The translations under genes were made by a program, and so were the position numbers. From assembly GCA_964057225.1 (NCBI GenBank), contig OZ059900.1:14151638-14215637 (forward strand): 64,000 nucleotides of DNA, written 5' to 3'. Source of the DNA: Auanema rhodensis (taxonomy: Eukaryota > Nematoda > Chromadorea > Rhabditida > Rhabditidae). Positions 52,185-64,000 of the stretch are shown here, piece after piece. The number at the start of each line of letters is the position of its first letter. Position 1 is the first letter of the stretch. Below the pieces are notes generated by a model. The model worked only from the letters and a program-made list of their open reading frames with translations. It was not told where the DNA came from and ran no database searches.

Positions 52185-53066
52185 TTTCTTCGTATCAGTA
52201 ATGAAAAATATTAGAAAAAAACTGGAATTTAGATTTAAATTAATATATATTGTGAGAATGTTTGTAAAATAACTAAAAAAAGCCAAAAAATGTAATAATA
52301 GAATGCAATATGTTAGTGCCTAGTGCTAATGATTATCCAACAACTGGCATCAAAATGTTCGATATATTTGACTGGTCTCAAGAGTTACACTTCTATTGGT
52401 TGCTGTTGGCCATCTCCTACAAATCTATTCTGACATTCAGCTGTCCGTGTAATAGGCACCTAGAATTTAATGTCAATGTTATAACTTAAAATTGTTGATT
52501 TTTGTCAATAGAAGATAGCCTTTGTGCTGACAATTCAGGATTCATAACATTTAGTTGAAAATTAAACTTTTTTTTGTTAAATTGTGTCTATATGTGTAAT
52601 ATCATATGCTGTCGGTAATCAAATTAAATAGAAAATGAATAAATGAGAAAAAAAAGGTGAAAAACAAATAATTTTCTTTAGAACTTAAAATGATGAACAT
52701 AGCCATCTAAACCAATTTATATAAAAACTTCAAATTACCAGAATTTATTATATTTATTGTGAATTATAAGTCCAAACATTGATTGTTGGCTAATCTTTAT
52801 TAGTTCTTACTATGTTTTTCAAACACATTGCACAAAACCCTTTAGTTCATATAATAAAAATAATTTGTAGAATGTAATAATAGCAATTCAATCAGTTTCA
52901 TTTTTGTCAAGAAAACAGTTTAGTATTATGTGGATAGATGATACATTGAGAAGGAAGTAATAATTATAAACTATTTATTTCTTAATTTCACATTTTTTTC
53001 ATATTGTTATAATATAAAAATACTTTTTTCTGAATGAAAAAAGAAATACTTTGTAAATTCTCAAGC
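52185..53066. other. Region between the K2P gene and the VWA/EGF gene
   Basis: Upstream DNA of the minus-strand K2P channel and 3' flank of the next minus-strand gene. Around 52388-52470 the minus strand has an acceptor (aaattctag) followed by a short open segment that is more GC-rich than its surroundings. It may be a 5' untranslated exon of the K2P gene or an alternative first exon. Confidence 0.35.
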
Positions 53067-56000
53067 TTACATTCCACAGAAGTTGACTCTTCTAAAAAAG
53101 AAAAATACATGAAAATAAGTTAGCATAATACTTACGAATTTGTTAATTGTTGAATGAAATTTACTCCATAATTGTTAAGATCTCCATCATCCGGCGAATA
53201 ATATAAGCAATTGCTCGACATTATGTTATCTAAGACTTGGTTTGATTCCTAAAAACTAGTCTTTTGCTTGGCAATGATGATCTGGCTATACCATATTAAG
53301 AGCTATTGTCGCAAATCCAAATGATCCACTTTTACGTAAAGAGTACAAGAGTTGTCCTGGGTCAGAGTCAGTTGGTCTGTAACATTAAAGTATATTATAC
53401 GAGAACAAATTTGAAAAGCTACTGAGTGCCCGTGAGATATACTATCAGGTGGCGTACAGGTTTTGATCTATAGCCATAGTTAGGATCAGTAAAGTGATCG
53501 ATGGCCATTTGGACGGCGCTTAAATTTTAAAAAGTTTTAAACGTCTGAACAATTACTCAGAGAACTAACGCTGTTAAGTTTTGTCCTGGAACGTTTAAAA
53601 AGCTCAAACCATTTAGTTTCTGAACTAAATCGTCGTGAGTTTTTGTAGAATTTAAATCAAATCCTATATGAGGCTGATCAGCCAATGTCTCCACTCCAAC
53701 CTAAAAAAAATATTAGTAAATGACTGAGCACTGTATTTATGCGTACTTGAGCGTATGTAGATGATAATTTATAACGCTCAGTAACAATTCCTGCAAAAGA
53801 AATAAACGCATTGAACGTCTCTTGGTGTATCGCAGAAGAAGAATCAATCAAGAATAATAAGTCCACAGGATTGTTATTGAATGTTCTCACAGGAGGTGCT
53901 AAAGTTAAATATATTACGAGAAATTAATTTGAAATTCAACGTTTAGGTTTTGGAGCATCGTTCACAGGTGATGTTCTGAAAATTCTTCGGAAGTTTTCTC
54001 CAGTCGAGTCGATACCATAAATGATTGTTTTCAAAAACTATAATAATATTTGTATGGGGAACATCAAGTCCATCTTACCCGTGATTGGGCGACAAATGGT
54101 TTTACTCCATACCATTCAAAAGAACAACTTGATTCACGTCGTTTCAGAGATGTAGTATGTATAAGCCCCATCCATGGATCAACAAACTTGAAAAGAAGTT
54201 GCTTTCCAAAAAAATCTAATGTGATAAATTTTCAATACCTGTACATAAGTTAATGAACCGTTGACTAAATTGTTAGCATGCACAACAATTGTGTTATTTT
54301 TCCCTAAAAAAATTTAGTATACTATGTAGAAGATCTAAAGGTTACAGAAAACAGGCATGGCATAAGCATCATCACGGGTTGCTCCGTCATAGGCATCAGC
54401 TGTAGAATCAACGTATCCAGGGAAAATCTTTGAAAAATTTTAAATAAGAGTATTATATGCATTATTACCTCAATTGTTGAGCGAGCCCTAATGTTAATCA
54501 TACATGTGTTGTTTTGGCCCCCTGTAAGGGAAAAACGATATGTTCCAATAAGCGATGAATCGACGTTGACCACTCCCAAATAATTAGTATCACTTGATGG
54601 AAGAATACTATTGGGGAGTGGAACAAGCTCTCCTTTTGGATCTGTTAATTGGATTACTGGAGCTGGATCAGTTTGGGGAATAACAAAATCAATTGTGAAA
54701 TCTGTCATTCCATTTTCGACCTAAATCATATTTTATTAAAGCATAGAACGATAATACAATACTTGGAAAATAATTTCTTCCTCAGTGCATCGATTACTTT
54801 CGAAAAATTCAACTCCTGAAGAACTATAAATAGTAGGAAGGTACTTCATTAAAAAGTCAGATATCTCGGTTACTGACATCTACAATACAGTATTTAATAA
54901 AGAGGAAAAACACTTGAACAGAAAAGGGGAAATTTAATTGTTTTACCGTGAAAATGTTTCCGTCAGAGTATTGCTCAGCAAAATACATCGCTTTAGCTCC
55001 CGGTGAGTCCCAACCTTCGCCACATGGAGAACTAATTGGCAACACAAAATTGATCTGTTTTAATAAGTTATCATGCGTGGTAGTTTTTTACGTTACCTGT
55101 ACTCTTGATTGCTGAAGAATAGTAGAAATTTCATCAACTAAAACACTATCTTCTGGAGAAGATCTAGTAATAACAAGAACAACCGAGTCTGGGTTATTAA
55201 AGTCTGGATGAGTGAGAGTATTTTTCAATACTTCCATTATTGGCCTTGGACAATCTTAATAGAAATTGTGATACAGTTTATACATCAGGATTTACTTGGT
55301 GAGCAGTTGTTACCAGGACAACTCATTAAGGGAATGTCGTTCAATGCCTTAACTATGTCATCGGAATTTGTTGAGCTCACAATATTGTACCACTGGTCTT
55401 TATTACTTGCTGAAAAATCCAGTAATTATGTTCAATAAATGATTAAGCTAACCGGAATCAAAAGGATAAAAAATATAGTTGCTGAACCATCCAGCAGTCG
55501 TAGGGTCATTTTTTATGTTGTTTAACGCTTGTGTCAAATTATTTTGTAATTGCGAAATAGCACCGCCCATATTAAATGATGTTTCTAGCAGAATTGCTAA
55601 TGTTTTACCCGTATCTTTGAAGTTATACGGATAAGAAGGTTCACACATTGCTGAAAAATATGAAACGTGAAATTTTCAATATGAAATCGTACGTGTTTCG
55701 CAGAATTTTCCTGTATATCCTCCCGTGCATTGGCATGTCAAGGAATTCTCCAACAATACTCCACCATTCTGACACACTGGCAGAATGCAACGAGCTCCAA
55801 CGTAGTCTTGTGTACACACACAGAACCCATTGTAATAAAAACCTCCATTCATGCAAACAGAAGCTGAAAAAATAAACACATTTTTTTCATGTTCTTGCCG
55901 CATCGTACCAAATGTTTTGCATTCGAAATTGGAATATCTCTCAAAGGGATAGCCCAACTGATCAATTCCTGAGAATTTAATGAAAAATTGACTATTATCC

Positions 56001-59000
56001 TTGCAGGAAAACGATTCAGAAATCATTTCAAAGTTGCAGAATCTGAAGCAGAATTTGTATCATTCATTTTTTGTTGGAAAAAGACCTGTTTGAAAGTTGT
56101 AAGGCGTTGGTTAAACTGTTATTGCTGCCAAAAATAGCATAATTAAGACGAGCTTCCATTGTAGGATTTACATCATATTGGAATGGAGGCAACATGTCAG
56201 CATGCGCAACCAGATAATTAGAACCTGAAAAATACTTGTTATCATTATCACAAAATAAACTAAACTTGAATCGATGTTTGCTTCACTCTCTGGGAAATCA
56301 TTGTGAGGATCTTGAACGAAGCCAAAGTTTATCTGTAGCCAAAAAAATAAAAATCATTTTGATTTTAAAAAAACCATAATTTGAGATTGCGTTCTTATTT
56401 GAGCCATACATCCGTCCTTACCACCTTTAATATCAATTTGATATCTTCCACCAGGCAATGTATCTGAAAAAGCATTGAATCATTATAAAATTATTATTTT
56501 TAAACTTACTATCTCCAGGAGCGTTTGGATTATACCTCAAGGTCTGACAGGCTTTAAGTTTTTTTAACGAACAATCAATATTTTTCCAGCAGTTATCGGA
56601 AGAAAGTGCAACGCAATCCGTATTTGGATCGTTTGTTGGGAAACCGGGGCACCAATTTGTGTAATGATTCTAATAAATTCAATAAACAAGACTTCATAAA
56701 TAAGTGAACACCTCGAGATTAGAAGCATGGTTTCCTTCAGGAATATCCCAAACCCAAGAATTATTATGACGACGCAAACCTATCCAAATCTCCATATTTA
56801 CAACCTGACCTACAAGTAAAAGTTAAGATGATTAGGGCTATGTGGCGTACTGTTCACATAGTCCTGTTTGCTCTGATCGTATATATCTATTAAAGAGCCC
56901 TGGTATAAATGACACTCCAGTGAGGCTTCGTTCCAGCTTTTGGGTCCTCCGTTAAACAAATAACACATTTGTTCACGGTAATTCCATTGCTGAGGAATAG
57001 TAGGACATGCTTCAAAGCATTTTTGTGAATCAGAAAAAACATAATTGACTTACAAGGTAATAAAAGACGAGCATTTAAATTATTTTCATTTATCAATGAA
57101 ACTTCCAAGCTCTGTTGTTCGCCATTAGGTGTAGTAACTACTACAGATGTCAAGTTGCTGCCAGTTACAGCTAAATTATACTTTATTTAATTTATTCTAC
57201 TCAGTTATAAAATACTTACCAATACTTAGTGAATTAGCTAAATTATCGACAGCGAAAAATCCTGTATAGTTTGAGCAATCATTTTGTCCTACATATCCCA
57301 CAACTTGTGATCGATACATTGTATTCATATAAAGCAAAAGCGATTGAATTTTCGAAGTATAGTAAATGAATCCGCCTGATTCTTCGGAGAATTCCCTTAT
57401 ATAAGAAGGAAACTGGCCATCACCAGACCCTGTGCACATATTTCCTGAGCCAACCAGATTTATGGTAATCTTTTTGGATAATAGACTAGTAATTTTCAGG
57501 TTGACGTCAAAGTCATCAGGGCCGTCGGAATCGGCAAACACATATACGTGTGAATTCTTCTCGGATAATGAAAGTGCACTTCTTAATCCTGCTTCGATCT
57601 GAACAGAACAACCCTAAAATTATGTATCTTAATTTTGAAAAAAAATTCAGAGACAAACTGTTTCTTCCACAGTGTATGAACTGAAATTCGTAGACACTTT
57701 AACAATAGCGCTAATGAAATCGCTAGGATACTCGGAATTAACAAGAATATTTGAGGCTAAAAAAGTAAAATTTTGATTGATTTGAAAAAGAAATTACATT
57801 TGGCATTTACAATCACAACAATCCAGGATTTAATCCAGGTATTGGAAATATATTGATTATCTCTTACAAAATCGCTAACCCCATTTGCTAATTGTGTCCA
57901 TACATCCTGAAATATAGAATCAGAGGCAAATAAAGAATATTTTCAAACTTTCATAGTGCTTCGAGTAGATACGACCCATGTCATTGATTGTTCCTCAAAA
58001 TTGAGAGATGGAGATGGATTTTTCGTCGTGCATGCATCTAAAATATCGGTACAGTGTTTTTATGTTAAATATTCATACAAAGTTCGCAGAATGTTCCTGA
58101 AGTTCCAGTAGGACAAATACAGTAACTTCCTGCAGGTGTTCCACCATTTTGACAAACTATTTGCTCGCAACTGTTTAAATAAAATTACTGAATGATAAGA
58201 GTTTCTTGCTTACTAGTTTCCATTAAAACCAACACGACAAAAACAGGTTTCATTCAATTTCACACCACCATTTTGGCAAGAGTCAGGAGGAGAAACTGTT
58301 GTTGGTACTATAATATAATAAGTTTTTATGTAAAGTTGAACTGAAAACTCTACTCAATGAGCAATATCCAATTGTTGTTCTTTGTATTGTATATCCTTTA
58401 TTATCATCTGCATACAGCTGTAAAAGTAATACTAGTTAAAATATATTTGTAATTTCTTACAGTAGCATAGAATTGTTGATCGGGGAATTCACAAAAGTCT
58501 GCTACTCCAAAATAAAGTTGATAACCACATCCGTCTCTCCAAATACCTGAAATGCTTGTTTCATTCAACTTGCTATGAATAAAACAATAGTACCACTAGA
58601 ATAATACATGGGTTTTTGATATTGGTTATCATTTTGGTTCAAATTAGTGGTAATTGTGAGTTCGGCAAATAATCTATAAGGATCGCTCGAAATACTCAGG
58701 CCATTCAAGTGAGCAACAAAATGTATATTTTTACCTGTAATTTGAACATTATATTAGAATATTAAAAATCACTTTACCAACAACAGGCTCTGAGTCAATA
58801 GCATCAATCGAATCATCTGTTGTGGTTGCAAAAAAGAATTCGAAGTCTGAACGACTCAAAACTCGAACAGAGCATGCAGAATCGCCTTCCTTAACAAATT
58901 TTTAAAATTATGTAAGAAAAATAGCTTTTTACATTGATTCCTGAAACATGCATCAAATATTCTCCTGGAATTACATCTGTTATTTCAAAAAAGTTGTCAT

Positions 59001-61874
59001 AATTGTCTGAAAATATTGGGAGAGCTTTTGTTTGATTCCCTGATGGATCCACAACATCTAGATTAATGTTATCTGGAAAACAATTTTATTGATCAATTTT
59101 AGTAGGGAGCACATACTTCCTGTGATTACAATATAAACATCTCTTGCTGTTGAATCTATTAAAAATGATCTATATCCATTAGTAGAGCATTGAATCATAT
59201 CATCAGCTAGTACTTGGTTCATAGAATATGTTGACGTGATAATAGCTAATTTGAGAACCTAAAAATAACACATTTACATCTAGCTCAAGTATGGCCAAAA
59301 CAAACGTTTTGAAGGTTTGCTGGAGTGGATGGACGGAAAGAAAGTCCACCACTGTATTGGGCAGCATTATTGATGGCAAGATATTTCACATCCATTGTAT
59401 CAAGTTCACAAGAATCTTGTGGTAATATAAAGCTATATATCTGAAAATACTTTTTTTCGATGGCATCTAACAGATGATTGCAAACCGGGAATTTTCTACG
59501 AGAATTAGCTTCAGTAACCTTTCTCCAATTCTGATAATCTTGGGCTACAGCATCGGTGATGAATAATATGGGTGAATTATCAAAGATTTCCTAACATAAA
59601 ATGTATAAAAAAATAACAAGTAGTTTTTGAGACCTGTACAAAAACACTATAAATTGCGTCAAATGAGGTGTCGCTACAAGAAACAACATCTTGAGCAGTT
59701 TTTTTCAAGTTTTTCAAATCCGAAAGGAAATTGGCATAATTACTGTACGAAGTTGGTTTATATGCTGAAGTTATTTGTTATTAGTTTTAAAAACAGGAAA
59801 TACTCACTTCCATTGTTGAAACGAACTAATACGTAGTCAGCATACACATCTTCTCCAGCATACGCACTCTTACTATACTGTAAAAAGATGAATGCTATTT
59901 TTAATTAAATTGTTCACCCACTGCATCTGTAACCGCCGCGATAATGCTATCATAATAATGTTTCATTGAAACTGTATTACGAATGACAACTATAAGTGAC
60001 CTCTTGTCCAATAAGAAAGATCCATAGTTTTCCACACATTCTACTGCAATAAAAAGATTAGATAGTTCCAGTTTCAATACACACAATGCTGGCAATTATC
60101 TCCTTTGAAGTTTTCAGAACATTCACAAGTTAATCCATCAGAGCTTGGTATGCCACCATTCATACAGTTTAGCTTTAAATTGTTTGATTATCAACAATAA
60201 AATGTAACGTTGTACTTTCTCACACTGACGGCCAGTGAAAAGTTCAGGACAGAAACACGAGGCCTCTGCAGTTCCACTGTTCAGAAGATAGCCATTGTTT
60301 GAGCATTGCGATGGAGGACCAACTGTTGGAATTGAAGTTGTTGTTGGAGGTTCTTAAAAAATGTGACATATACGAATTTCCTGTATTTTCAAACCATAAC
60401 AAGAAAAACGACCAGATCTACGGAAAGAAAATCCAGAAGAATCAATTCCGTCTACCTATAATATGGATTATTAAAAGAATCAGTTTAACTCTAACGTACG
60501 CTCCAGGCATAAAAATTATCTTTGCTACAAGTGAACTGTCCGGCAAACTGTTCATATGCACATCCAAATCTAGATGTTAAAGTTGAGCGATAAATAATAC
60601 TTCCCGTATTATCATTTCGAAGTGTTACAGTACGAGCATCTATTTTAATTGGAAAAAATGAACAAATGTGTAAAAAGGTCTAGCAAACATCCTGGAGCAG
60701 ATAAGTTGTCTGTATGAGCAACAAAGTACATAGGAAGCCCATCAATGGCGCTGTCTGCATAAGGAATATCATCCTCCTGGGGTGAGAGCGAGAAACCTTG
60801 ATTCACATTTAAATCAGAAAACGCCTGAATTAAATAGTCATTCGATAATTATTAAATTTAGATAAATTTTCTATAATACTCAATGTTAAGAACCAATATT
60901 AGAAATTCAAACACTTTTCTTCACACTTGGCGGTGAACAAGGGGCATTTGTTATATTAGCTCATTGATAGCTGGATATTTTACGACTGTCAATAAAGATA
61001 AAATTGATATAATGTCACAAGGCTTATCATTCAATTATGTTAAAGCAGCTTCATACATGTAAGATATTTGAAAACACATCATTGTCTTGATGTAAAGCAA
61101 TTTTTACACTGTTTGTCAAACCTTTATGGATACGTGGCAGCTTTTAGTTGGCATTCCCGCGGTATCAACTGTCAGTTGATAAGCTCCTGGAGAAAATGTA
61201 TCAAATCTTAAAAGAAAACATATTCAGAACACTTTACAAAATTTACTGTTTATAGCATTGTTCATTTTTGCTTCCGCCCTCTCCATTCAACAACATTCCT
61301 ATATAAGACTGCTCAATTGATATTTAAAACGAAACTACCATTAGCATCAGATAGACTAATACTACAACTTGGACCATCAGTAACCACTTCGATCATAAAC
61401 GCTCTACTTGAGTTATCCAATGGAACGTAATATCTAAAATTCGAAAAAAAAAACTTTTCTGCAAAAAAAGCAAAGTTTCATACTTCCCAGAGCAACCACT
61501 AGGCAAGTGTATAGTATCTACTTCTTTCATAGAGGATGCTGTTCGCTGTACATTTCCTAATGAAGAACATATGGCTAAAACAACTTATAATACAAAAAGA
61601 AAACAAAAATAAAATTACACGATTTTCACAAAATTGACCAGTATAACCAGGGTCGCAGGTTGATGATAATCCAAATGTAGAAAAAATTGATCTTTTCAAG
61701 CGTAAATGAAACGGTTCATAATCCGTTAAATCATCATAATAGTTTGGGTGAGTACGGTGGGAAAAAAAGCACTCTTGGAAAGAATATGAGAAAAAAAATT
61801 GTATACATAATAATACCTGCTTCGTGTACATAGAGCTTTATTAGTAGCAGAATCACCAGGTACCGAAACCACAT
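53067..61874 (-). CDS. Large secreted VWA / EGF / C-type-lectin protein (IRG-7-like)
   Basis: One long multi-exon gene of roughly 2,000 residues (not counted exactly). It begins with a signal peptide (MWFRYLVILLLIKLYVHEA), a propeptide with a furin-like site (HLRLKRS) and an EGF-type end (DPGYTGQFCEN). In order along the minus strand: a beta-sandwich-like block (61500-60600), EGF pair (60340-60070), VWA-like block 1 (about 60060-59280), sandwich block, EGF pair (58330-58060), VWA-like block 2 (58020-57200), C-type lectin domain (57000-56520; CYLFNGGPKSWNEASLEC, WIGLRRHNNSWVWD, NCWKNIDC), EGF pair (about 55960-55650), VWA-like block 3 (55640-54860), sandwich block, and a final VWA domain with an intact metal-binding DLLFLIDSSSA (53860-53069). 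C. elegans IRG-7, a gut protein linked to pathogen response, has this make-up from memory. Splitting into two genes is possible but no internal signal peptide was seen. Confidence 0.8.
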
Positions 61875-62284
61875 CTCTTCGTCGTACCAAATGAAGAGAC
61901 TACCTTATATCTCTATCAGAGTAATAGATTTAGAACTGATAACACTGCCTACAGCGGGTAATAAAAGAAGGCGTGCCCATCTTTCATTGTTACTAATTGC
62001 AATTTTAAAACACTTCATCAATAATAAATTTATGCAAGGCAATAAGAATTTGTACTCACAAAACTCAAAACAGATACTGAATATGAGAATAAGATTTTGA
62101 ACAGAATATTTATTATCCTGAACAACATTTAATTGACAAAGTTTCGAAAGATTGGAATAAAAATTCTTAGCTGAACTATATTCATTGATTCTATAACAAA
62201 TACGATATGTTCACCAGAGTACAGTTTGAAAAACGCGATAACTTATCATATAACATATATTATATTAATTCCCAAAACGAGATA
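61875..62284. other. Promoter region of the VWA/EGF gene
   Basis: About 410 bases between the start of the VWA/EGF gene and the stop of the GIT gene, both on minus. It contains an inverted GATA pair at 62237-62247. No gene seen; the plus-strand open frame 61891-62100 is not supported. Confidence 0.5.
62235..62249 (-). promoter_or_regulatory. Inverted pair of GATA sites upstream of the VWA/EGF gene
   Basis: GATAACTTATC places two GATA cores head to head, about 365 bases upstream of the start codon. GATA factors drive most nematode intestinal genes, which would fit an IRG-7-like role. The motif is short and this DNA is AT-rich, so chance is possible. Confidence 0.3.
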
Positions 62285-64000
62285 TCAACTTGTGAAAAGA
62301 ACGAGTAACGTTTTGGTTGCTTGTGCAAGTTGAAAAGCTGCATTACAAGTGTCAGTGCTGTTAAGATTGGGAGAGTTGCATTTGCAACACAATTTCTGGA
62401 ATAGAAAGCGTATGAAGAAGTGGAAATTTCTTATAGTAACCGCTAAACAGTCCCACATATTCTCAACAGCTTGGGCAACATGAGTTATCTTGATTTCAGG
62501 TGGTATATAGTTGATAATTTCCAAAACATGCTCTCCTATCTAAAACGTAGAACTTCAACTTCAGTAGTGCACTTTCTCTTTTACAATTTCGGCATGAGTA
62601 GTTGCAGACGCAGGCTGCAAACCTACCTGCGAATCTTGAACTAATCGTCTAATTTGCACAGTTAACTGCTCCGTCGCACGTATAAGATTTTCAGGGAAAA
62701 CTGAAATTTGATGTATGTATATCAGACAATCAGAAATAAATATTAACTCGAATTATCTTTGGGTACGGATGATTCCATTCGATAGTGGCTCATACCTTTT
62801 TTTTCTCTGAAAAGTCTTTCATCCTTGCAAAAATCTCTATTCATTAAACAACCTTGTGATTGATGTATGCTGATTGTCCGAATTTGGCATCAAATCAGTG
62901 CAAGACGTTTTATCCTTTTCACCTAACTTACTGAACCGCACTAAAAAATAACTTTTCTTTTAACTGTTTTGAGTTGTCGAATAAACCTGAGACATCTGGT
63001 GACTTGTTAATCACTGGCAAACCCTTCTTTGGAAAAACTGTATGCACTTGAATGAATGTGATTTGTATTTAAGTACCATACCATCACTATTGCTATTTGC
63101 TTTCACATTCTGTTGATTGTTCTTCGAAACACCAATGTTCGATGTTTCGTACGTGGACTGATTCTTCAAAATACATCAAAAATTAAACTTCTCTTACGAA
63201 ACAATTCTGAATAACCTGCAATCTGATTTCTGCTAAAGTTGCAGCAATGGCTTTTTTATTGTCCATCATTTCTCTAAGTAAATTGAATGTATAGAAACTT
63301 GAATGAAGTCAAACCGTTTCAAGTTATCATATGCAGAAGATAACAACTGTAGACGATCAACTAGAATTTCGATATTTTGAGCACAGCGTACATGTCCAAT
63401 ATTGATCGGACATTTATTTGTTTCAAGCTCTGTATTTCCTTCCCTGAACTCATTTATATCTACCTTAAGCTTCAATGCCTTGATGCTGCGGTCAACTTCT
63501 GGTACGATATCGTATTCAACATCATCATCACTGCACAGTGGTTATTACATATTTTCAATTACAAATCATGAATAAACTTACTTATACAAGTGGGCACTTG
63601 TACACATCTCACTTGAAGAAACTTTGAAAACACTAGAAACTGTAGATGCAGTTATTATTCGGTTTTGACATTCCTAGAAATGCATTTAAGATAATCTCAT
63701 AAAATTTGTCCAAACTGTGAGTATGTTGAGAACAAAAAACGAAAATTGTTGGCCATCCAGCTTGGCAATCTTTTGCCGGCACTGATTTCGTAGTGCTGAA
63801 TAAAACGGTATGAGCTGTAAGTTATTTATAAATATATATATAAACTAGATGCAATTAAACCGGCAAAAATGGTACTGAGTATGCATCTTTCACAATGTTA
63901 CGTTCGGTTCTAGATCTTATCCAATCTTGTAAAACTTGCCTTCTATCAATCTTCAAGAGAATATTATAGAATTCTAATTTTCAACTTTACTTCATCGTAA
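62285..64000 (-). CDS. git-1: GIT-type ArfGAP scaffold, C-terminal part (cut by the window end)
   Basis: Only the 3' part is present; the ArfGAP zinc finger and ankyrin repeats would lie beyond 64000. Seen in order: ERNIVKDAYSVPFLP and FYSALRNQCRQKIAKLDGQ then QFSFFVLNILTECQNRI, a Spa2-homology repeat matching ATRNQGRQKLARF in GIT1. An acidic link follows (SDDDVEYDIVPEVD, like DYDSVASDED), then a helical coiled-coil stretch (ILVDRLQLLSSAYDNLKREM, AIAATLAEIRLQ). The paxillin-binding four-helix GIT domain has PENLIRATEQLTVQIRRLVQ (GIT1: VIRATEKVTRRIQELL), EHVLEIINYIPPEIK and CNAAFQLAQATKTLLVLFTS. GIT proteins bind PIX and paxillin and direct Rac/PAK signalling and cell migration. The 62565-62609 segment is removed as a 45-base intron to keep the frame. 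Confidence 0.85.

Overview
The window reads as nuclear DNA of a nematode. It is AT-rich. Genes are broken by many introns of about 42-60 bases bounded by gt...ag with TTTCAG-like acceptors. Several start codons sit directly behind such an acceptor, which suits spliced-leader trans-splicing. The proteins have nematode hallmarks: an FLP-7 type neuropeptide precursor, a nematocin/neurophysin precursor, lipocalin-related proteins, UNC-78/AIP1, VANG-1 and a large VWA/EGF/C-type-lectin protein. I saw no bacterial, viral, rRNA, tRNA or CRISPR feature and no clear transposon. Exon joins are read by eye; where I give exact coding lengths, the exons sum to an open frame.

Left part (0.6-12.2 kb, all minus strand): a carotenoid oxygenase with an unusual Ser/Thr-rich C-terminal extension (605-4017), a FLP-7-like FMRFamide precursor (5589-6659), an unrecognised protein of about 196 residues (7789-8689), and a stand-alone formate-tetrahydrofolate ligase (9433-12208). 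A compact plus-strand run follows: aldo-keto reductase (13097-14281), a secreted PA-domain protein like PRADC1 (14847-15625) and UNC-78/AIP1 (16558-19058). The partner of the folate ligase, a stand-alone methylenetetrahydrofolate dehydrogenase/cyclohydrolase, lies just beyond on minus (19489-20658). The activities fused in the animal C1-THF synthase are thus split between two nearby genes.

Middle (22.9-42.5 kb): a tetraspanin (+), the nematocin precursor (-), a small cysteine-containing secreted protein (-), a lipocalin-related cluster (+) and VANG-1 of planar cell polarity (-). The lipocalin cluster holds two virtually identical copies in a 2.6 kb direct duplication plus a diverged third gene. 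A claudin/PMP22-like four-pass membrane protein with a Gly/Tyr-rich tail (+) follows.

Right part (43.5-64 kb): a formin-homology-3-like armadillo protein without an FH2 domain (+), an acyl-CoA synthetase/AMP-ligase (-), an 82-residue unknown protein (+), a two-pore potassium channel of TWK type (-) and a roughly 9 kb gene for a secreted multidomain VWA/EGF/C-type-lectin protein resembling C. elegans IRG-7 (-). The last gene is the 3' part of a GIT-type ArfGAP (-), cut by the window end.

Most genes look independently transcribed. The strongest functional link is the folate one-carbon pair. The lipocalin duplication, the oxygenase extension, the all-phase-2 exon layout of the neuropeptide gene, the FH2-less formin relative and the degenerate VWA repeats are the points most worth a second look.
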